DNA of 64,000 nucleotides from Anadara kagoshimensis. Taxonomy: Eukaryota > Mollusca > Bivalvia > Arcoida > Arcidae. This document shows positions 1 to 12,400 of the stretch, in pieces. Where the stretch lies: positions 682,001 to 746,000 of the forward strand of contig CM037869.1 in NCBI GenBank assembly GCA_021292105.1, written 5' to 3'. The notes below the pieces were generated by a model, which was given only the letters and a program-made list of their open reading frames with translations, was not told where the DNA came from and made no database searches. Position 1 is the first letter of the stretch. The number at the start of each line of letters is the position of its first letter. The translations under genes were made by a program, and so were the position numbers.

Positions 1-966
1 ACTTTGCTTATATTTTGAAGATCATTGTAAGCTTGTGATATTTGCTATTTGCATCCTAGTTCGGTCTTGATGATTTATTGTAGTACCATAAAATGTAATG
101 TATTGCAAGAGTCAGATTTAAGTTGAGGAATACCCCCCCCCTCTCTCTCTCTCTCTCATAATTTACTTTTTACAATATAATACAGCATGCAACATTTAAG
201 TCTTCAATTTGCTTTCTTAATCTTATAACTTTATGTATTTTTAGCAAAGACTGGAGACGAGTTTACACTATGATATGACCTTGAACTGTTATCGAATCCT
301 TTTCAGTGTGTATATGTGTGTTTTTGAATTATTGTATTTTTGTGAATTAAATATCGTTTAAGTTCAGTAATAATTGTGAATCTTGAGTCAGATTGTATTA
401 TTGACTATAGTACAAGGAATGTAATTGATAAGAACATATTTACTGTTTTCGTAAGGATTCTGAATTCGTATGTCGGCTGTTTGACATTTTTATTCCGCCG
501 TTATCAGCGTAATTCGATATGACATATAATATAATGTTCAATGTCCGTTTTTATTCCCTTGCGTGATTTCTGTTAATGAAACCTTTTATTTGGTTACAAT
601 TTATCATCATATAATTTAGATATGTCCCATTTCTGTGTTTCTATCAGAATAGTATCCGAATAGTATTTTTGCGAATTTAACATTGTCTTGTTAGATATTG
701 CCCTTTTTTAAAGTTAGCATACTTTGTATATGAATCTGGGCTGTTTCTTCAGCTTTTTCAGTTTTTAGAAATATCTTTAAATTGATAAAACCAATCATTA
801 AAGAGATCAATTAGTTTCAATTTCAATGATTGAACTGTGTGATTTGTAAAATCAAACTAAGCCGGACACCTGCGTGAAAGCAATCCATTTTAGAAATTAA
901 ATCACGTATATAGAATTTACATAAGACTATGTATGTCTAATCTCCTTAAAGGTATAGAATATATAA

Positions 967-1018
<52 letters not shown>

Positions 1019-1140
1019 CCGGTGAGACTAAGGTTTTGGGGGTTCAATTTCAGTTGAAGAGAATGATCAAGAACAACATACTAATCCATGTCCGAATCAC
1101 AATTCAGAAGCAAAGTAAAAACTTTGAAACTGAAATCAAA
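1..1140. repeat. Left copy of a diverged tandem duplication
   Basis: This stretch matches 2405-4262 in the same order (once the insert at 2897-3788 is removed): the ttttgaagat-cattgtaagcttgtgat start, a CT tract, the TTTACACTATGATA segment, the GTATGTCGG/TTTGACATTT block and the trailing repeat tail. The left boundary is cut by the window. It contains no convincing gene. CT repeat at about 140-157 and AT repeat at about 964-1016. Confidence 0.8.
1066..1140 (-). repeat. Penelope-tail repeat (fragment)
   Basis: Carries the family 3' end CTAATCCATGTCCGAATCAC and the AGCAAAGTAAAAACTTTG core, then leaves the family. Confidence 0.65.
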
Positions 1141-1802
1141 GTCTGAATTGACGTAGTTGCACACACATTTCCGATGTCCTAAATAGACAATGCAGATTGT
1201 TTAAGCAACAATCATAAGTTGCAAGACACTTTTTGATACCGAAAGTCATCAAAGCTTAAACTTCAAATAAATAAACCAATCATTTTGCATAAAGTAAACA
1301 TTTGAAATAAAAGATTTAGGAATGTTGCCAAGGAAACAGATATAAAGAGCCATTCTCGGAAGTATAGTATTCAATCACGTGTCATTACAAAAGACAACAG
1401 TTGTTTTCAGCAGACGATAATGACGGACATATTAAGATGTATTTTGTTTCTATAATGACCATCATTAAATCATTGTCTGTACTTTAAACGAGAAAAATTC
1501 ACAAATCCAGAAACAAAAACGATTATGTGTATGAATAAAAAGTAGATAATTAGTCTGAAAAATAAGATAATTTTTCTGAAAAATTAGATAATTATTTTGA
1601 AAAAGATGATAATTATTCTGAAAATTATTCAAATTATCCGTGTTCGAGTCCTAGATGAGTTTCAATATTTAGAATATAAAACTAAATCAATAGATTTATC
1701 AGGAAGTTTTTAGGAAGGATTCTAGACTCTGAATGATTAAATGTACTTGTTAAGCGTCGGACAAAGTTATGACTTAATGTAGTAATCCATCTTACTCAGG
1801 CT

Positions 1803-2404
1803 TTAAGGCTTGTTAATCGATTTTATCATAAATATGTTGCAGTCTAATAAAATATTTGTATTTCGTCCGAGTACTTTGTAACTTTGTACCAATACTCCGC
1901 CACTTTTCTTGTTTTTCTCAATATAAAAACAAAACTTGAGGAAGGCGTAATACACGATGTTAAAAACAGTTGTCATGTACAACATTTTGAATATATTTAC
2001 TTTGGTAAAACACAAAGTAAAAACAATATATTTTGTCTATGCAGTTTCTTCCATTTCTTTTTTCACTTCTTTGAAAATAAATCTGGAAAGTGTCATTTTA
2101 ACGATCAAATAAAGAACGAAAGTTGCTGCAGTATCGATGTGTTTGTCCATACAACTTACACAGTTCCACTTTATTTCACAAACAAATATTGGTATTGACC
2201 TGGTGCCAGTCATGCTATATAGACAGAACTGAATTGTTTATGTATATTTTGCGGTAATTTTGTTCGTTACTTTGTAGTCTAATCTTTGTTACTCACGTTT
2301 TTTCTTCAAACAGAAAGGTCCCAGTTCTACAATCGTTTATTAATACCCAAAATATGCAGATAGGAACTCTAAATATATTTGTTAGCTTTTAAGATACATG
2401 TATA
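1803..2404. other. AT-rich spacer, no gene recognised
   Basis: Two overlapping frames on opposite strands (70 and 104 codons) are present but have low-complexity composition and no family signature. Nothing else seen. Confidence 0.4.
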
Positions 2405-2509
2405 CATGCGTTTTGAAGATGATTCTAAGCTTGTGATATCTGTATTGTAGTTTTGTCTTAATGTTTTATTGTAGTGCCATAAAAGACAATGTATTGTAAA
2501 AGTCAGATT

Positions 2510-2573
<64 letters not shown>

Positions 2574-4262
2574 TATAATTTACCTTTTACCATTTTGCTT
2601 TCCTAGTCTGTGGAAAAGAGTTTACACTATGATAAGACCGACGAGTTTACATAAGACCTTGATCTTGGTCTCGAATCCTTGTATGTTACTGTATCGTTGT
2701 ATTTTGTGTATAAAAATCGTTCAAGTTAAGTAAGAATTGTGAATCTAGAGTCAGATTGTATTATTGACTATAGTACAAGGAATGTAATTGATAAGAACAT
2801 ATTTACTGTTTTCGTAAGGATTCTGAATTCGTATGTCGGTTGTTTGACATTTTTATTCCGCCGTTATCAGCGTAATTCGATATGACATATAATATACAGT
2901 AAAACCTCTCTAAACCGGACAAGCTCCGGACCATAGATTTTGTCCGGTTTAGGGAGGTGTCCGGTTTAGAGAGGTTTTGAAACTTTAACCTGGCTTATCT
3001 CCCCTTAACTAAATAAATCTAGAAAGATGTAATACATGTTAGAGAAGCCACAATCAACAACTGCTACTTACACATCTCTATAGGATATGCTATATGTATA
3101 AGCACTAATTGGTTTTAAACCACCTTTAATTCACTTTCTTAAGAGGATTCTAATTAGGATACTCAAGGCAATTAGACTACCTTTATTAATCCCTAACAGG
3201 ACAACAATAGTGTTGACACTTTTCCAGTCCCTTTGATACATAAGGTGTTACTGAATAATAATTAACAAATCAACTGGAGCAACTATAGATAATAAGATAA
3301 GATTGTATAGAAGTGCTTATCTTAATTTATTGTGTCAATTAATAAATAAATTAATAAACAAATTTAGAATATAAAGAAAAATCACAAAAAGAAAGAATAG
3401 AAATATATATTTAGATGAAAAATATTTAATAAATAAATAAATTAAATACCAAATGTTTTAAATGAGAATAAAAAGAATTAAAAAAAATATGATTTTTAAG
3501 TGTTCATAATTGAATATTTTTATAAATCTGTTTAAAACTAATATATTTAAAAAGGAAAAATTAAGTAATTAAAAAAATCAAAATGTTGTCCGGTTTAGAG
3601 AGGTTCAATTTTAAGGATATAAGCAAATTGGGACTAAAAAGTTTGTCCGGTGTCCGGAATAGAGAGTGTCCGGTTTAGAGAGGTTCTTGTTAATTGAAAT
3701 AAAGAAGGATAAATTCGGGGCCAAATATTTTGTCCGGAATAGAGAGTTGTCCGGTTTAAAGAGTGTCCGGTTTAGGGAGGTTTCACTGTATAATGTTCCA
3801 TGTCCGTTTTTATGAAACGTTTTATTTGGTTACAATTTATCATCATATAATTTAGAAACGCCCCATTACTCTGTTTCTATAACAATAGTATTTTTGCAAA
3901 GTTAGATATTGCCCTTTTTTAAAGTTAGCTTACTTTGTAGTTTCTTCAGTTTTTTCAGTTTTTAGAAATATCTTTAAATTGATTAAACCAATCATTAAAG
4001 AGATCAATTAGTTTCAAAACCAAGGATTGAACTGTGTGATTTGTAAAAACAAACTAAGCCGGACACCTGCGTGAAAGCATAGGATTTACATAAGACTATG
4101 TATGTCTAATCTCTTTAAAGGTATATATATAACCGGAGAGACTAAGGTTTTGGGGTTTCAGTTTCAGTTGAAAAGGTATAAGAAGAGAATGATCAAAAAC
4201 AAACACACTAGTCCATGTCCGAATCACAATCCAGAAGCAAAGTAAAAACTTTGAAACTGACC
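2405..4262. repeat. Right copy of the tandem duplication, interrupted by a transposon
   Basis: Second copy of 1-1140, offset by about 2.4 kb. It has a longer CT tract (2511-2558) followed by CA repeats (2558-2572) where copy one has a short CT run. Copy two is interrupted at 2897-3788 by a terminal-inverted-repeat element absent from copy one. No gene seen. Confidence 0.8.
2897..3788. mobile_element. Non-autonomous pogo/Tigger-like DNA transposon
   Basis: The ends are inverted copies: CAGTAAAACCTCTCTAAACC on the left and its imperfect reverse complement ending GGTTTCACTG on the right. TATA stands on both sides (2893-2896 and 3789-3792), as expected for TA-targeting elements. The motif TGTCCGGTTTAGAGAGG or close variants recurs several times near both ends, probably as transposase-binding repeats. 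The middle is AT-rich and has no transposase frame. CAGT termini with a TA target are known for the Tigger/pogo group; assignment to it is inference. Confidence 0.8.
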
Positions 4263-4345
4263 AGTTAGTTTAAACACCTGACTTTCCACCAGGAAAGTGA
4301 GACCGGGTACTCCGGAAGGGTATGCACATCCTGCTTAGCTAGCTT
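4186..4345 (-). repeat. Penelope-tail repeat
   Basis: Family 3' end, AAAACTTTGAAACTGACC, CCACCAGGAAAGTGAGACC, CTCCGGAAGGG and TTAGCTAGCT blocks in order. No RT attached. Confidence 0.75.
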
Positions 4346-5364
4346 CACTCGCTAATTTAGATTCTGTTAGATGATATTTAGACATTGTCCATTATTGAAC
4401 TATTGAACCGTGTTTAGGTTTATGATTAAGGCGGTCAAATTATACTCCCTACACAACATAAAATATCATTTGTTAGGAATTACAAACAGACATGCTGACG
4501 GCTTCCTTCTCGATGACCATTGTCCAGAGTTAATGGTCATTATGGACTGACCGATAAGATTCTACCATCTTGATTATTTGTGGTCAATCTAATAAATAAT
4601 CCGGATCCTTTAAATCAGTGCGAGCGAATGTTAATGTATGGTCAATACAAAACTCGTAATGACAGTGGACAACGCATGGATTAAGTACATGCAGATAAGT
4701 GTACAGTTTGTGTGTAAAACATGTCGAACATAGGCTATGCTCATGCTGGCCTCAGATTCACAATAATCATCAATATTTAAATATGGTAAATATATTAAGC
4801 AACATTTAATGGTACAACAAATAAATAAAGTTTCGATGAAATTAAATTATAGCTGAATGATCTTCACAATTGACACCTTAAATTCCCTTAGATTTTAAAA
4901 ATTGCCAAATTATTAAAATATTAAATTTTACCATATTTAAGTTAGGGAAAGTCTTGTGTTTTCCCCAGGATTCAAGACAGAAAGTCAGCAGAGTATATAT
5001 TTATATATTGCACCAAACATCAGGTCGATTTTTACACTTTATTGGCAGCAGGTGTTTTTAGTGATAATGAAAATACTTCATTGGCAAAAACACAGTTGTG
5101 CCTAAGCGTGTTGCCTCAAAGCTTTTTTAATTGAAATACATTTTATAGTACATGTATTTTTCAACATTTCCTAAATTCCGACAAGAGCTTTCTTGTAATA
5201 AAGAAGTATATCTTTAAAAAACACACAAACCCGACCCTTTAAATGCTTAGAAAGTAATTTGATAATTTGAAGATCAAATTGTGCTGAATTGTCAACTGGT
5301 GGGAATAAAATCTAACGGATAAATAATCGACTAGTCAACTAGTGGCATTAAAACTGACTAAATT

Positions 5365-5550
5365 GTCAATCAGGGCTCCGGAACCTGGTCAAATGATCGA
5401 ATTGTAGTTCCGGAACATGGTTGAATTGTGGCTCCGGAATCTAGTCGAATTATCAAATTTTGGCTCCGAAACCTGGTCGAATTATCGAATTGTGGCTCCG
5501 AAACCAAATCAAATTATCAAATTGTGGCTACAGAAATTAGTGTGGCTCCG
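5365..5550. repeat. Minisatellite, about 30-40 bp units
   Basis: Five to six imperfect units of the pattern GGCTCCGGAACCTGGTCGAA plus TTATCGAATTGT follow each other. Units vary by small changes such as CCGGAA to CCGAAA, showing decay. Confidence 0.7.
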
Positions 5551-7846
5551 GAACTTATCTACTTAAAAAAATGCATACGGTTAGTAGTGTTTCCTAGCTC
5601 CTGATTTGTTTACTTAAATGTAGGTAATTAGTTTGCTATACTTGATATATCAACTCTATGGAATCTTAAACTTGTATATTATAAGTAAAATATCTAAAGT
5701 GTTCTTATCTAAACTTGTGCCAACCCAAATTCAATAAGTATAAATAACTTACTTTAAATCTTGGTTTTAAGCAATCACTTCAATTCCAGAACCTGCTACA
5801 AGTGGGATCCTCTCCTCCGAGCAAACTCCACAAATAATTCCTGATTGGGCAAATTAGTTCTTTGAAAAGTTGCGTACGCAGATGTATTTCAAAGTTAAGA
5901 TACAAATCGCTTTCGGTAGAGATCCTGAATACTATTCCGTAACTTATTTAGCGTCTAAAGAAGAAGATATGTATTTGAGTGATGTGTTTCCGATATGAGC
6001 AACTATTATCTTTATGATGCAGTGCCGGGAAAAGTTCTGAACTTTTCGTAAAAACAAATTTAGTTAATGATATTTGTATTAATAAAACCGAATGATGATA
6101 TTAATAACAGTTTTTTGCTGAATAAATAGCTTCTGCATGATATACAATGTGAAAGTCCCTTGTGTGCCTTTTAGCTCTTTCAAACAGCCGGTTGATATTT
6201 ATCGATCAGAGAATTTGCCTCTCTCGCTAGCCAATTATGTATATTGCCAATCTCCCGGGAAAGTCTCAACAAAGGGTTAAAGTATAGATGTAATGTATGA
6301 GTTTTCCGGCATTTAGAGTTCATTTTTACTGAGCTAATTGTATCATGTTAAATATGTGTGTGATTCAAAAGATTGAAATTTGTTCAAGTAAGACCTGTGT
6401 GATTCCATTACCCACAAAACAGCTTGTGTTATGTGTATTGTGTATTGTGATAAATGAATGTATGAACTTTGTAAAATTGGGTTATTTGTGCGAGTTTAAA
6501 ATCTGGTTAAATCTATTAATTAGTTAATAATGTGTAAATAGCTACCATTAACATTATTAGATGGAATTAAAGGGGAGTATTCGTAGTAAAGATTTGTCAT
6601 TCATTAATGTCCCAGATAGTAACACTTAATACTGAACCAAATGTGACTCAGAAATGTAGCAATTTAGATTCTATTTGTGAGCGATGATTGAAAAGTTAAA
6701 AGTTTGCATTGAATTTCATTAGTGACATGTAATGTGTGTTTTGTGTTATTAAAACACAACCACATATTGTAGTGATATATAACATTAAATTGCCACTAAA
6801 CAAAAAAATATATGCAAACACAAACATATAAAGGTTGTAAAACTCAACACCATAACATTATATCAACTCCAGTATTATTAAAGATGTTCATTTAATTGGC
6901 CATTATGGAATCATAAAGTGAATAAACTGTCCATTGGGTTATCAAATCAAATTAAACAAGTTGAGATACATGTAAATATAGATTACATTTGCAGCGACAA
7001 GATAGATGACAGACACGAAAACTTTCCGGATTATCTCAAACATTTCTATTCACTGAACATTGTTAAGCTTAAAACAAAAATAAGTCTTATAATCTATAGC
7101 ACAAAAATGTTCATTGATCCCAAAAATTCGATCAATGAAAGAACCAAATAGTTATACTAAGGCAGTGATGACGCTCATAAAAGTTTTGTGTATAATCGTT
7201 TTACATTTGTTAATTGCATCTGTGTTTTCCAAAGGTTTAATTAAAACTTAAACTAAAAAGCTTTAAAGACATAAAAAGGTTAATTATTCTAAAATTAAAC
7301 ACTTAACAGAGATTAACAACCGTTAATCCGCCGTTATTATATATACACATATGTCGTGGTGATCGATTGGTCACTTTAAGTTTAGTCCGGCTTTAGATGA
7401 CCTTTAATTTAAACTTTTACTTGGATCAGTATAAACCGTTTGTGGTGCATGTACTGTAAAGACATACACATATATATTGTATGTTAATTTGTTTATTAGG
7501 ATTAAATTATTACTAGTGTAAACTTTTAATATGTGATTTTTTTTTGTTCGGATTATATCATTACCATGTGATCGGGGAACGTTAAATAACTGTCTGTCTG
7601 TACAACCTGTACACAGAGTAAGTATATATATATATATGTGTGTGTATCTGACTTCTTAGTTCAAACACGGAGTTTTGAGTATTTTGGATTTCTGTGTTTT
7701 TTAGGAGAATTTTCACTCATTTTGTCGTCAAATACACGGATCTTTATTAAGCGGATTTATTTATATCGTGACGTTAATCTATATTCACTATAGGATTTAG
7801 TCAGAGCTAATTTTGGATACAGTACAGAAATATTTTACATGTTCAC

Positions 7847-8670
7847 ATGGCATTAAGTAGGTATTACATAATCTCCAAAAGAGTAAGACGTTTCTGCCCC
7901 CTCCTACCCCCATTCTTTTGTATATTGTTTTTAAAATCAAAATTATTTTGAGTTTTTTTTTTACTTTGTCAAAACTAAATATTAATGGATATCTTAAAAG
8001 CCAACTGGTTTAATATCATGGATGAATAAAATGTTTGCCAAGTTTAAAAATCCAAAACCCAGTGTTTCACTTAAAATCGAAGCAAAATTATTTCAAGATT
8101 ATTTCAAGATTAATTACCTTTATCACTTATAAAATGTTCTATTTGTTTTCAATCTCCACCCAACATATTTAAAGAATAAGTTTCAATTTTTAACAAGGAA
8201 ATCACAAATCAAGTCAAGATATCAGTTTAAAAGGCAATTATATGACATTAAGTGGGTATTTCATAATCCCGAAAAGAGTTATGTATGGGTTTCCATCCTA
8301 AACCGCATCACTATGCCCATTTTTAAAAACTACTTTGATTATAATTTTATTTTTGTCAAAATTAATTAATAATTGAATTCTGTCCAAAACCAATTGGTTA
8401 TATTTTTTGTTTATACTTTTATAGGATATAAAGACGAATAAAATGTCGACCCAGTTTATCAATTTCAAAACCAACGTTTCATTGCATTAGAATAAAAATC
8501 GAAGGAAATTTATTTGAAGAAATATTACTTATATCATTTGTTAATTGATGTTTTATTCATATTAGACTTTTAAACAACCTGATATAAAAAGAAATCAATT
8601 TAAAATGTTTTTGCCAAGGAAATCATAGTTCGCGTCGAGATATCAGTTTAAGAGCAATCAAAAGTCGCTG
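7847..8670. repeat. Diverged tandem duplication, about 396-bp period
   Basis: The block starting near 7847 (cattaagtaggtatt...ataatctccaaaagag) recurs from about 8243 (cattaagtgggtatt...ataatcccgaaaagag). Both halves share GTTTCA, TTTGTCAAAA and the closing AGATATCAGTTTAA in order. No coding potential. Confidence 0.65.
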
Positions 8671-9155
8671 GGTATAAACAAATTTTTAGAATGGGATAGA
8701 TGGGGTGGGATTTTGTGTATGTGGGGTTGGAGGGAGGGTGTAAGTGCTATCTTCTAAGTGTCAACTTTTGTAACCATTGTGTATAAGTATCGTGAGAATC
8801 TTAAGCACACATTGTTTCTACTGTCAATTCGATTTAATTTTAGAATGCTATTCTTATATTTTAGAATTTAAGTTTTGATTTAGTATGTAAACATGAATAT
8901 ATTAACGTGTGTTATTATGTATGCATTATCGGCACACGACCATTTTGAAGCTAGATAGAGAGAAATGTTATAATTAACCATGGATGTGTTGAATTTAGAA
9001 GAGTGTAAAACATGCATTTGGCAACAGTCAACGCATTCAAGAACACGATACAATTAAAGTTATTGACAGAAAAGACCAAATAAGACAAGTAAAACCAATC
9101 ACACACACATATATATATAATAGATCCACTGATTATAAAAGTCCATGCTCTACTA

Positions 9156-9339
9156 TACAGCCAAACCTGTCTTTGACAGCCATCCAAGGGAACTAGTAAA
9201 TATGTTATTTATGGACAGGCGACTCTTAAATACAGGTTCAAATAAAATGACTAAAGAGCCATTGGAATAAAATTTTACTTTCCTTCTAAAGCAGTTGACC
9301 CTTATATAGAGGTGGTCGTTCAGTGAGGTTTGATTGTAT
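9156..9339. mobile_element. GGCCACC-type MITE, copy 1
   Basis: Starts TACAGCCAAACCTGTC and ends with the imperfect inverse GGTTTGATTGTA, with an internal ACAGGTTCAAATAA shared with the copy at 63168-63333. It ends about 50 bases before the putative 5'UTR acceptor of the eEF1A-like gene. Confidence 0.65.
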
Positions 9340-9415
9340 ATATATTATAACTTTCACTTTTATTGTTGTTTACTCTTTTTATTTAGCGGATTTGTTTGTG
9401 GTAACTTATTCAAAA

Positions 9416-9466
9416 ATGGAGTCCCTCGCCTTGAGTAAAGTAACAGTTATAAACAATGGAGATTGA
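9416..9466 (+). other. Short upstream ORF overlapping the eEF1A-like start
   Basis: An ATG at 9416 opens a 16-codon frame that stops at 9464-9466, overlapping the ATG chosen for the main protein (9456) in another frame. The 9456 start was preferred because it is the only ATG in frame with the exon 1-exon 2 join. If the transcript contains 9416, the uORF would be expected to reduce initiation at the main start. Its presence in mRNA is not shown. Confidence 0.35.
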
Positions 9467-12400
9467 GACAACAGTTGAGTACATAAGTTCTCATTCTGCC
9501 GGTATTGATGCACTGAGGACGAGTGTCACGTTTGGTGGGGTACAGAGATATACACCAGAGACATCTAACGACAAAATGGCAAGATCCGGGTTTTCCCAGC
9601 CACCATTACCTCCTATCGCAGACGCGTCAGGAACAACTAGTATAGGTAACTATTGAACAAGATTGTCTGTATTTGAAAACAACAAACACTAGAAATAAAT
9701 ACCCTGTGTCTAATTAAAAAAAATAATGCAAACGGTTCCAAATACATATTCTAGTTGTCGAACAATTTACACATAACACCAATGTTAATTTTACAGCACT
9801 ATAAACGGTCATTTTGGTAGTGCTTGGACCAAAATTGTAACACTCAAAAAGTTTCAAGGAGTTGAAAACAAATCTAAAGGACCTAAATATATTTAGCAAT
9901 TTATAAAACTGCATTTAAAAGTAAACTAATGGATACGTTTGCCAATTAAGCAATTAACATTAAACCACAAAGATGACACAAAGTTGACATGTTTGAACAC
10001 TTACGTATTGTGAACTGGTATGCACTCATTTCTTCAATACGCCTGAGTACATTTTAAAGTAAGGGACTAGACTTCTCTAGCCAGCCTCGCAATATCAAAA
10101 GTATTGTAATCATCAAAAACCAAAATGGAACTGACAAGTTAGGTTAGACACGTGAACTTTCACCAGGGAAGTGAGGCCGGGTGCTTCGGAAGGCTAAGCA
10201 TCCCTGTTTAACTAGCTACACCCGTCACGTGTGTACGCGTACCGATAAAATGAAAATGATAATTAAAAAAAAAACTTTTGTAGGATCACCCTACGTATTC
10301 TGCCTAAGTCTTCATCGTCTTAAAGTAATCGTCATTTAATTAGTGTATACCCTCTCTTCTTTACCTTCCATTAAATATCCGTCACTTATAAAAGGTGCCC
10401 AATCACTATATTCACAGAAAAGGCAGATTGTATAAACTATAAAGTTACAAGATTAAGAAATCTGGGGTACGGTACAGGAACAGGAATATAAAGATTTGTC
10501 CAGCATTTGCCATCAGTAGTTGACTAAGCTTTGATTAATGATAAATTAGTCTACGTGTTTTAGGTGCAAAATGTATTTTGGGGGAAGTGAAATCTAATCT
10601 TTATGAATTTTATAAAGGTTTTTTGTAACCCTTTCAGACAATGACAGGTTAGCTGAAATTATGTTTGTGGAACCAACAAGAGCCAGTGCAATACGAACAG
10701 CAACATCATACAGAACGCAATCTGTTATAATGGGTGAAACACCCCGACTTCCGCCTGTACCACAAAACAGAGCCAATGTAACAAAACCATATGTAAACGT
10801 CGTTTTCATTGGCCATGTCGATGCTGGAAAGTCAACTTTGATTGGACACTTGACATATAAGTGTGACGTCATTGATGAAGCTACAATGAACAGATTAGCA
10901 AATGAAGCCGACTCGGTAAGACACTTTTTTCTAACCCGATGGTCAAAATATTGCAGCCCGTTTCTAAAGATTAGTATTCATGAACTAAACTAATTTATTT
11001 ATATATATGAAAGGATGTTTCATATTATATGTACTGTAGGAACCACTGTGACTGTGACAGTGAAATTCTCTTTATGTCCATAGAAAATCAAATAAATTTG
11101 AATAAAGTTTGATATTTTTCACTTACTTGTACCTAGTCGTAACAGGAAATCTGTATGCGCATCCGCGATTGTTATAAAGTATGACTGTAGAAAGAAAATG
11201 TTGGCGGTATGGGGATTTTACACATGCGAAAATGACGATGTTTACACCGGAAGTGATGTCCTTGGTGACGTTTTACGTCATTTGCGCACCAGAAGCCGCC
11301 ATTTGCATGGTTTTTCAACATGCTAAATCCTTATAGCACCAATGTTTTCCCTATGCAGATATATTTTGGGGTAATCGCAGATGCGCATACAGATTTCCTG
11401 TTACGACTTGGTGCAAGTAAATGAAAAATATCAATCTTTATTCAAATTTATTTGATTTTCTATGGATATAAAGAGAATTTCACTGTCACAGTCACAGTGG
11501 TTCCTACAGTACCATATTTATAAGTCAATGAGTCTTAAAGTAAACAATATAGTTTGATGATTTAGTATCATTTAGTTACTCTTTGTAGTTGGATTTATAA
11601 ATCGTGTTTACCAGGAATATATTTTCCTTCAACTTTATTCTATTTGCCTAAAACTGAATTGACAAACGTTATACCCAGCTACAACATTTAGGAATACTAT
11701 ATGATGTATATTGTTCCGTGCAGTATTTGTTTTATTTTTTTCTCACACTATCCGTTAAGATAATTCAAAAAATGTTGTTTTTATTTAAAGCTTATTGAGG
11801 CAAATGATTACCATACAATTATTCCTATTTTATAAAATCAAACTTTCATAGTATTGTCATGTGCTGATTTTATTAAACTAATGCATTCAAAATCAGCACA
11901 TGAAGTATTTTTATTGATACGTTTTAAATAAATCTATTGCTTTCCAGGCGGGTAAAAGTTCGTACAAGTACGCGTGGGTGATGGATAAACTGAAGGCAGA
12001 GAGAGATAGAGGGATATCTATAGATAGTAAGATGAGAAGGTTTGATTCTACACAATTTGAGGTCGTAGTTATAGACGCACCTGGTCACCGTGATTACGTC
12101 CAGAACATGATAACAGGAACTACACAGGTATTTGTACGAAAGTCTATAGGGGACATTGTGTTACTTTTACAACCTGCTATTACGAATTAGTCTTCTGTCA
12201 TGAGAACATTCTGTTCTAGAGCCTTTTCATATAATCATTCAGTTTTATGATTGTCGCCACACGTGTAGACACCAAAATCTTAACTCTTTATTGCATTCAA
12301 CCAGTGGCTTGATATTTGTTAAAACGAAAAGTATTGAAATGGATACTAGTAAGCAAAGATATATATTGCCTATTTTAATTAAAGAGAAAATTTAAAACTT

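Larger units (their letters stand above)
4263..9155. other. Non-genic AT-rich region
   Basis: Contains the end of a Penelope-tail copy, a minisatellite at 5365-5550, a TA/TG microsatellite near 7624-7647 and a diverged 400-bp tandem duplication at 7847-8670. Frames are all below 80 codons and show no recognisable domain or splice-linked continuation. Confidence 0.5.

Noticed and set aside
1803..2198. Overlapping 70- and 104-codon frames as small genes
   Set aside because: Opposite-strand overlap, AT-driven composition and no family match; consistent with chance.
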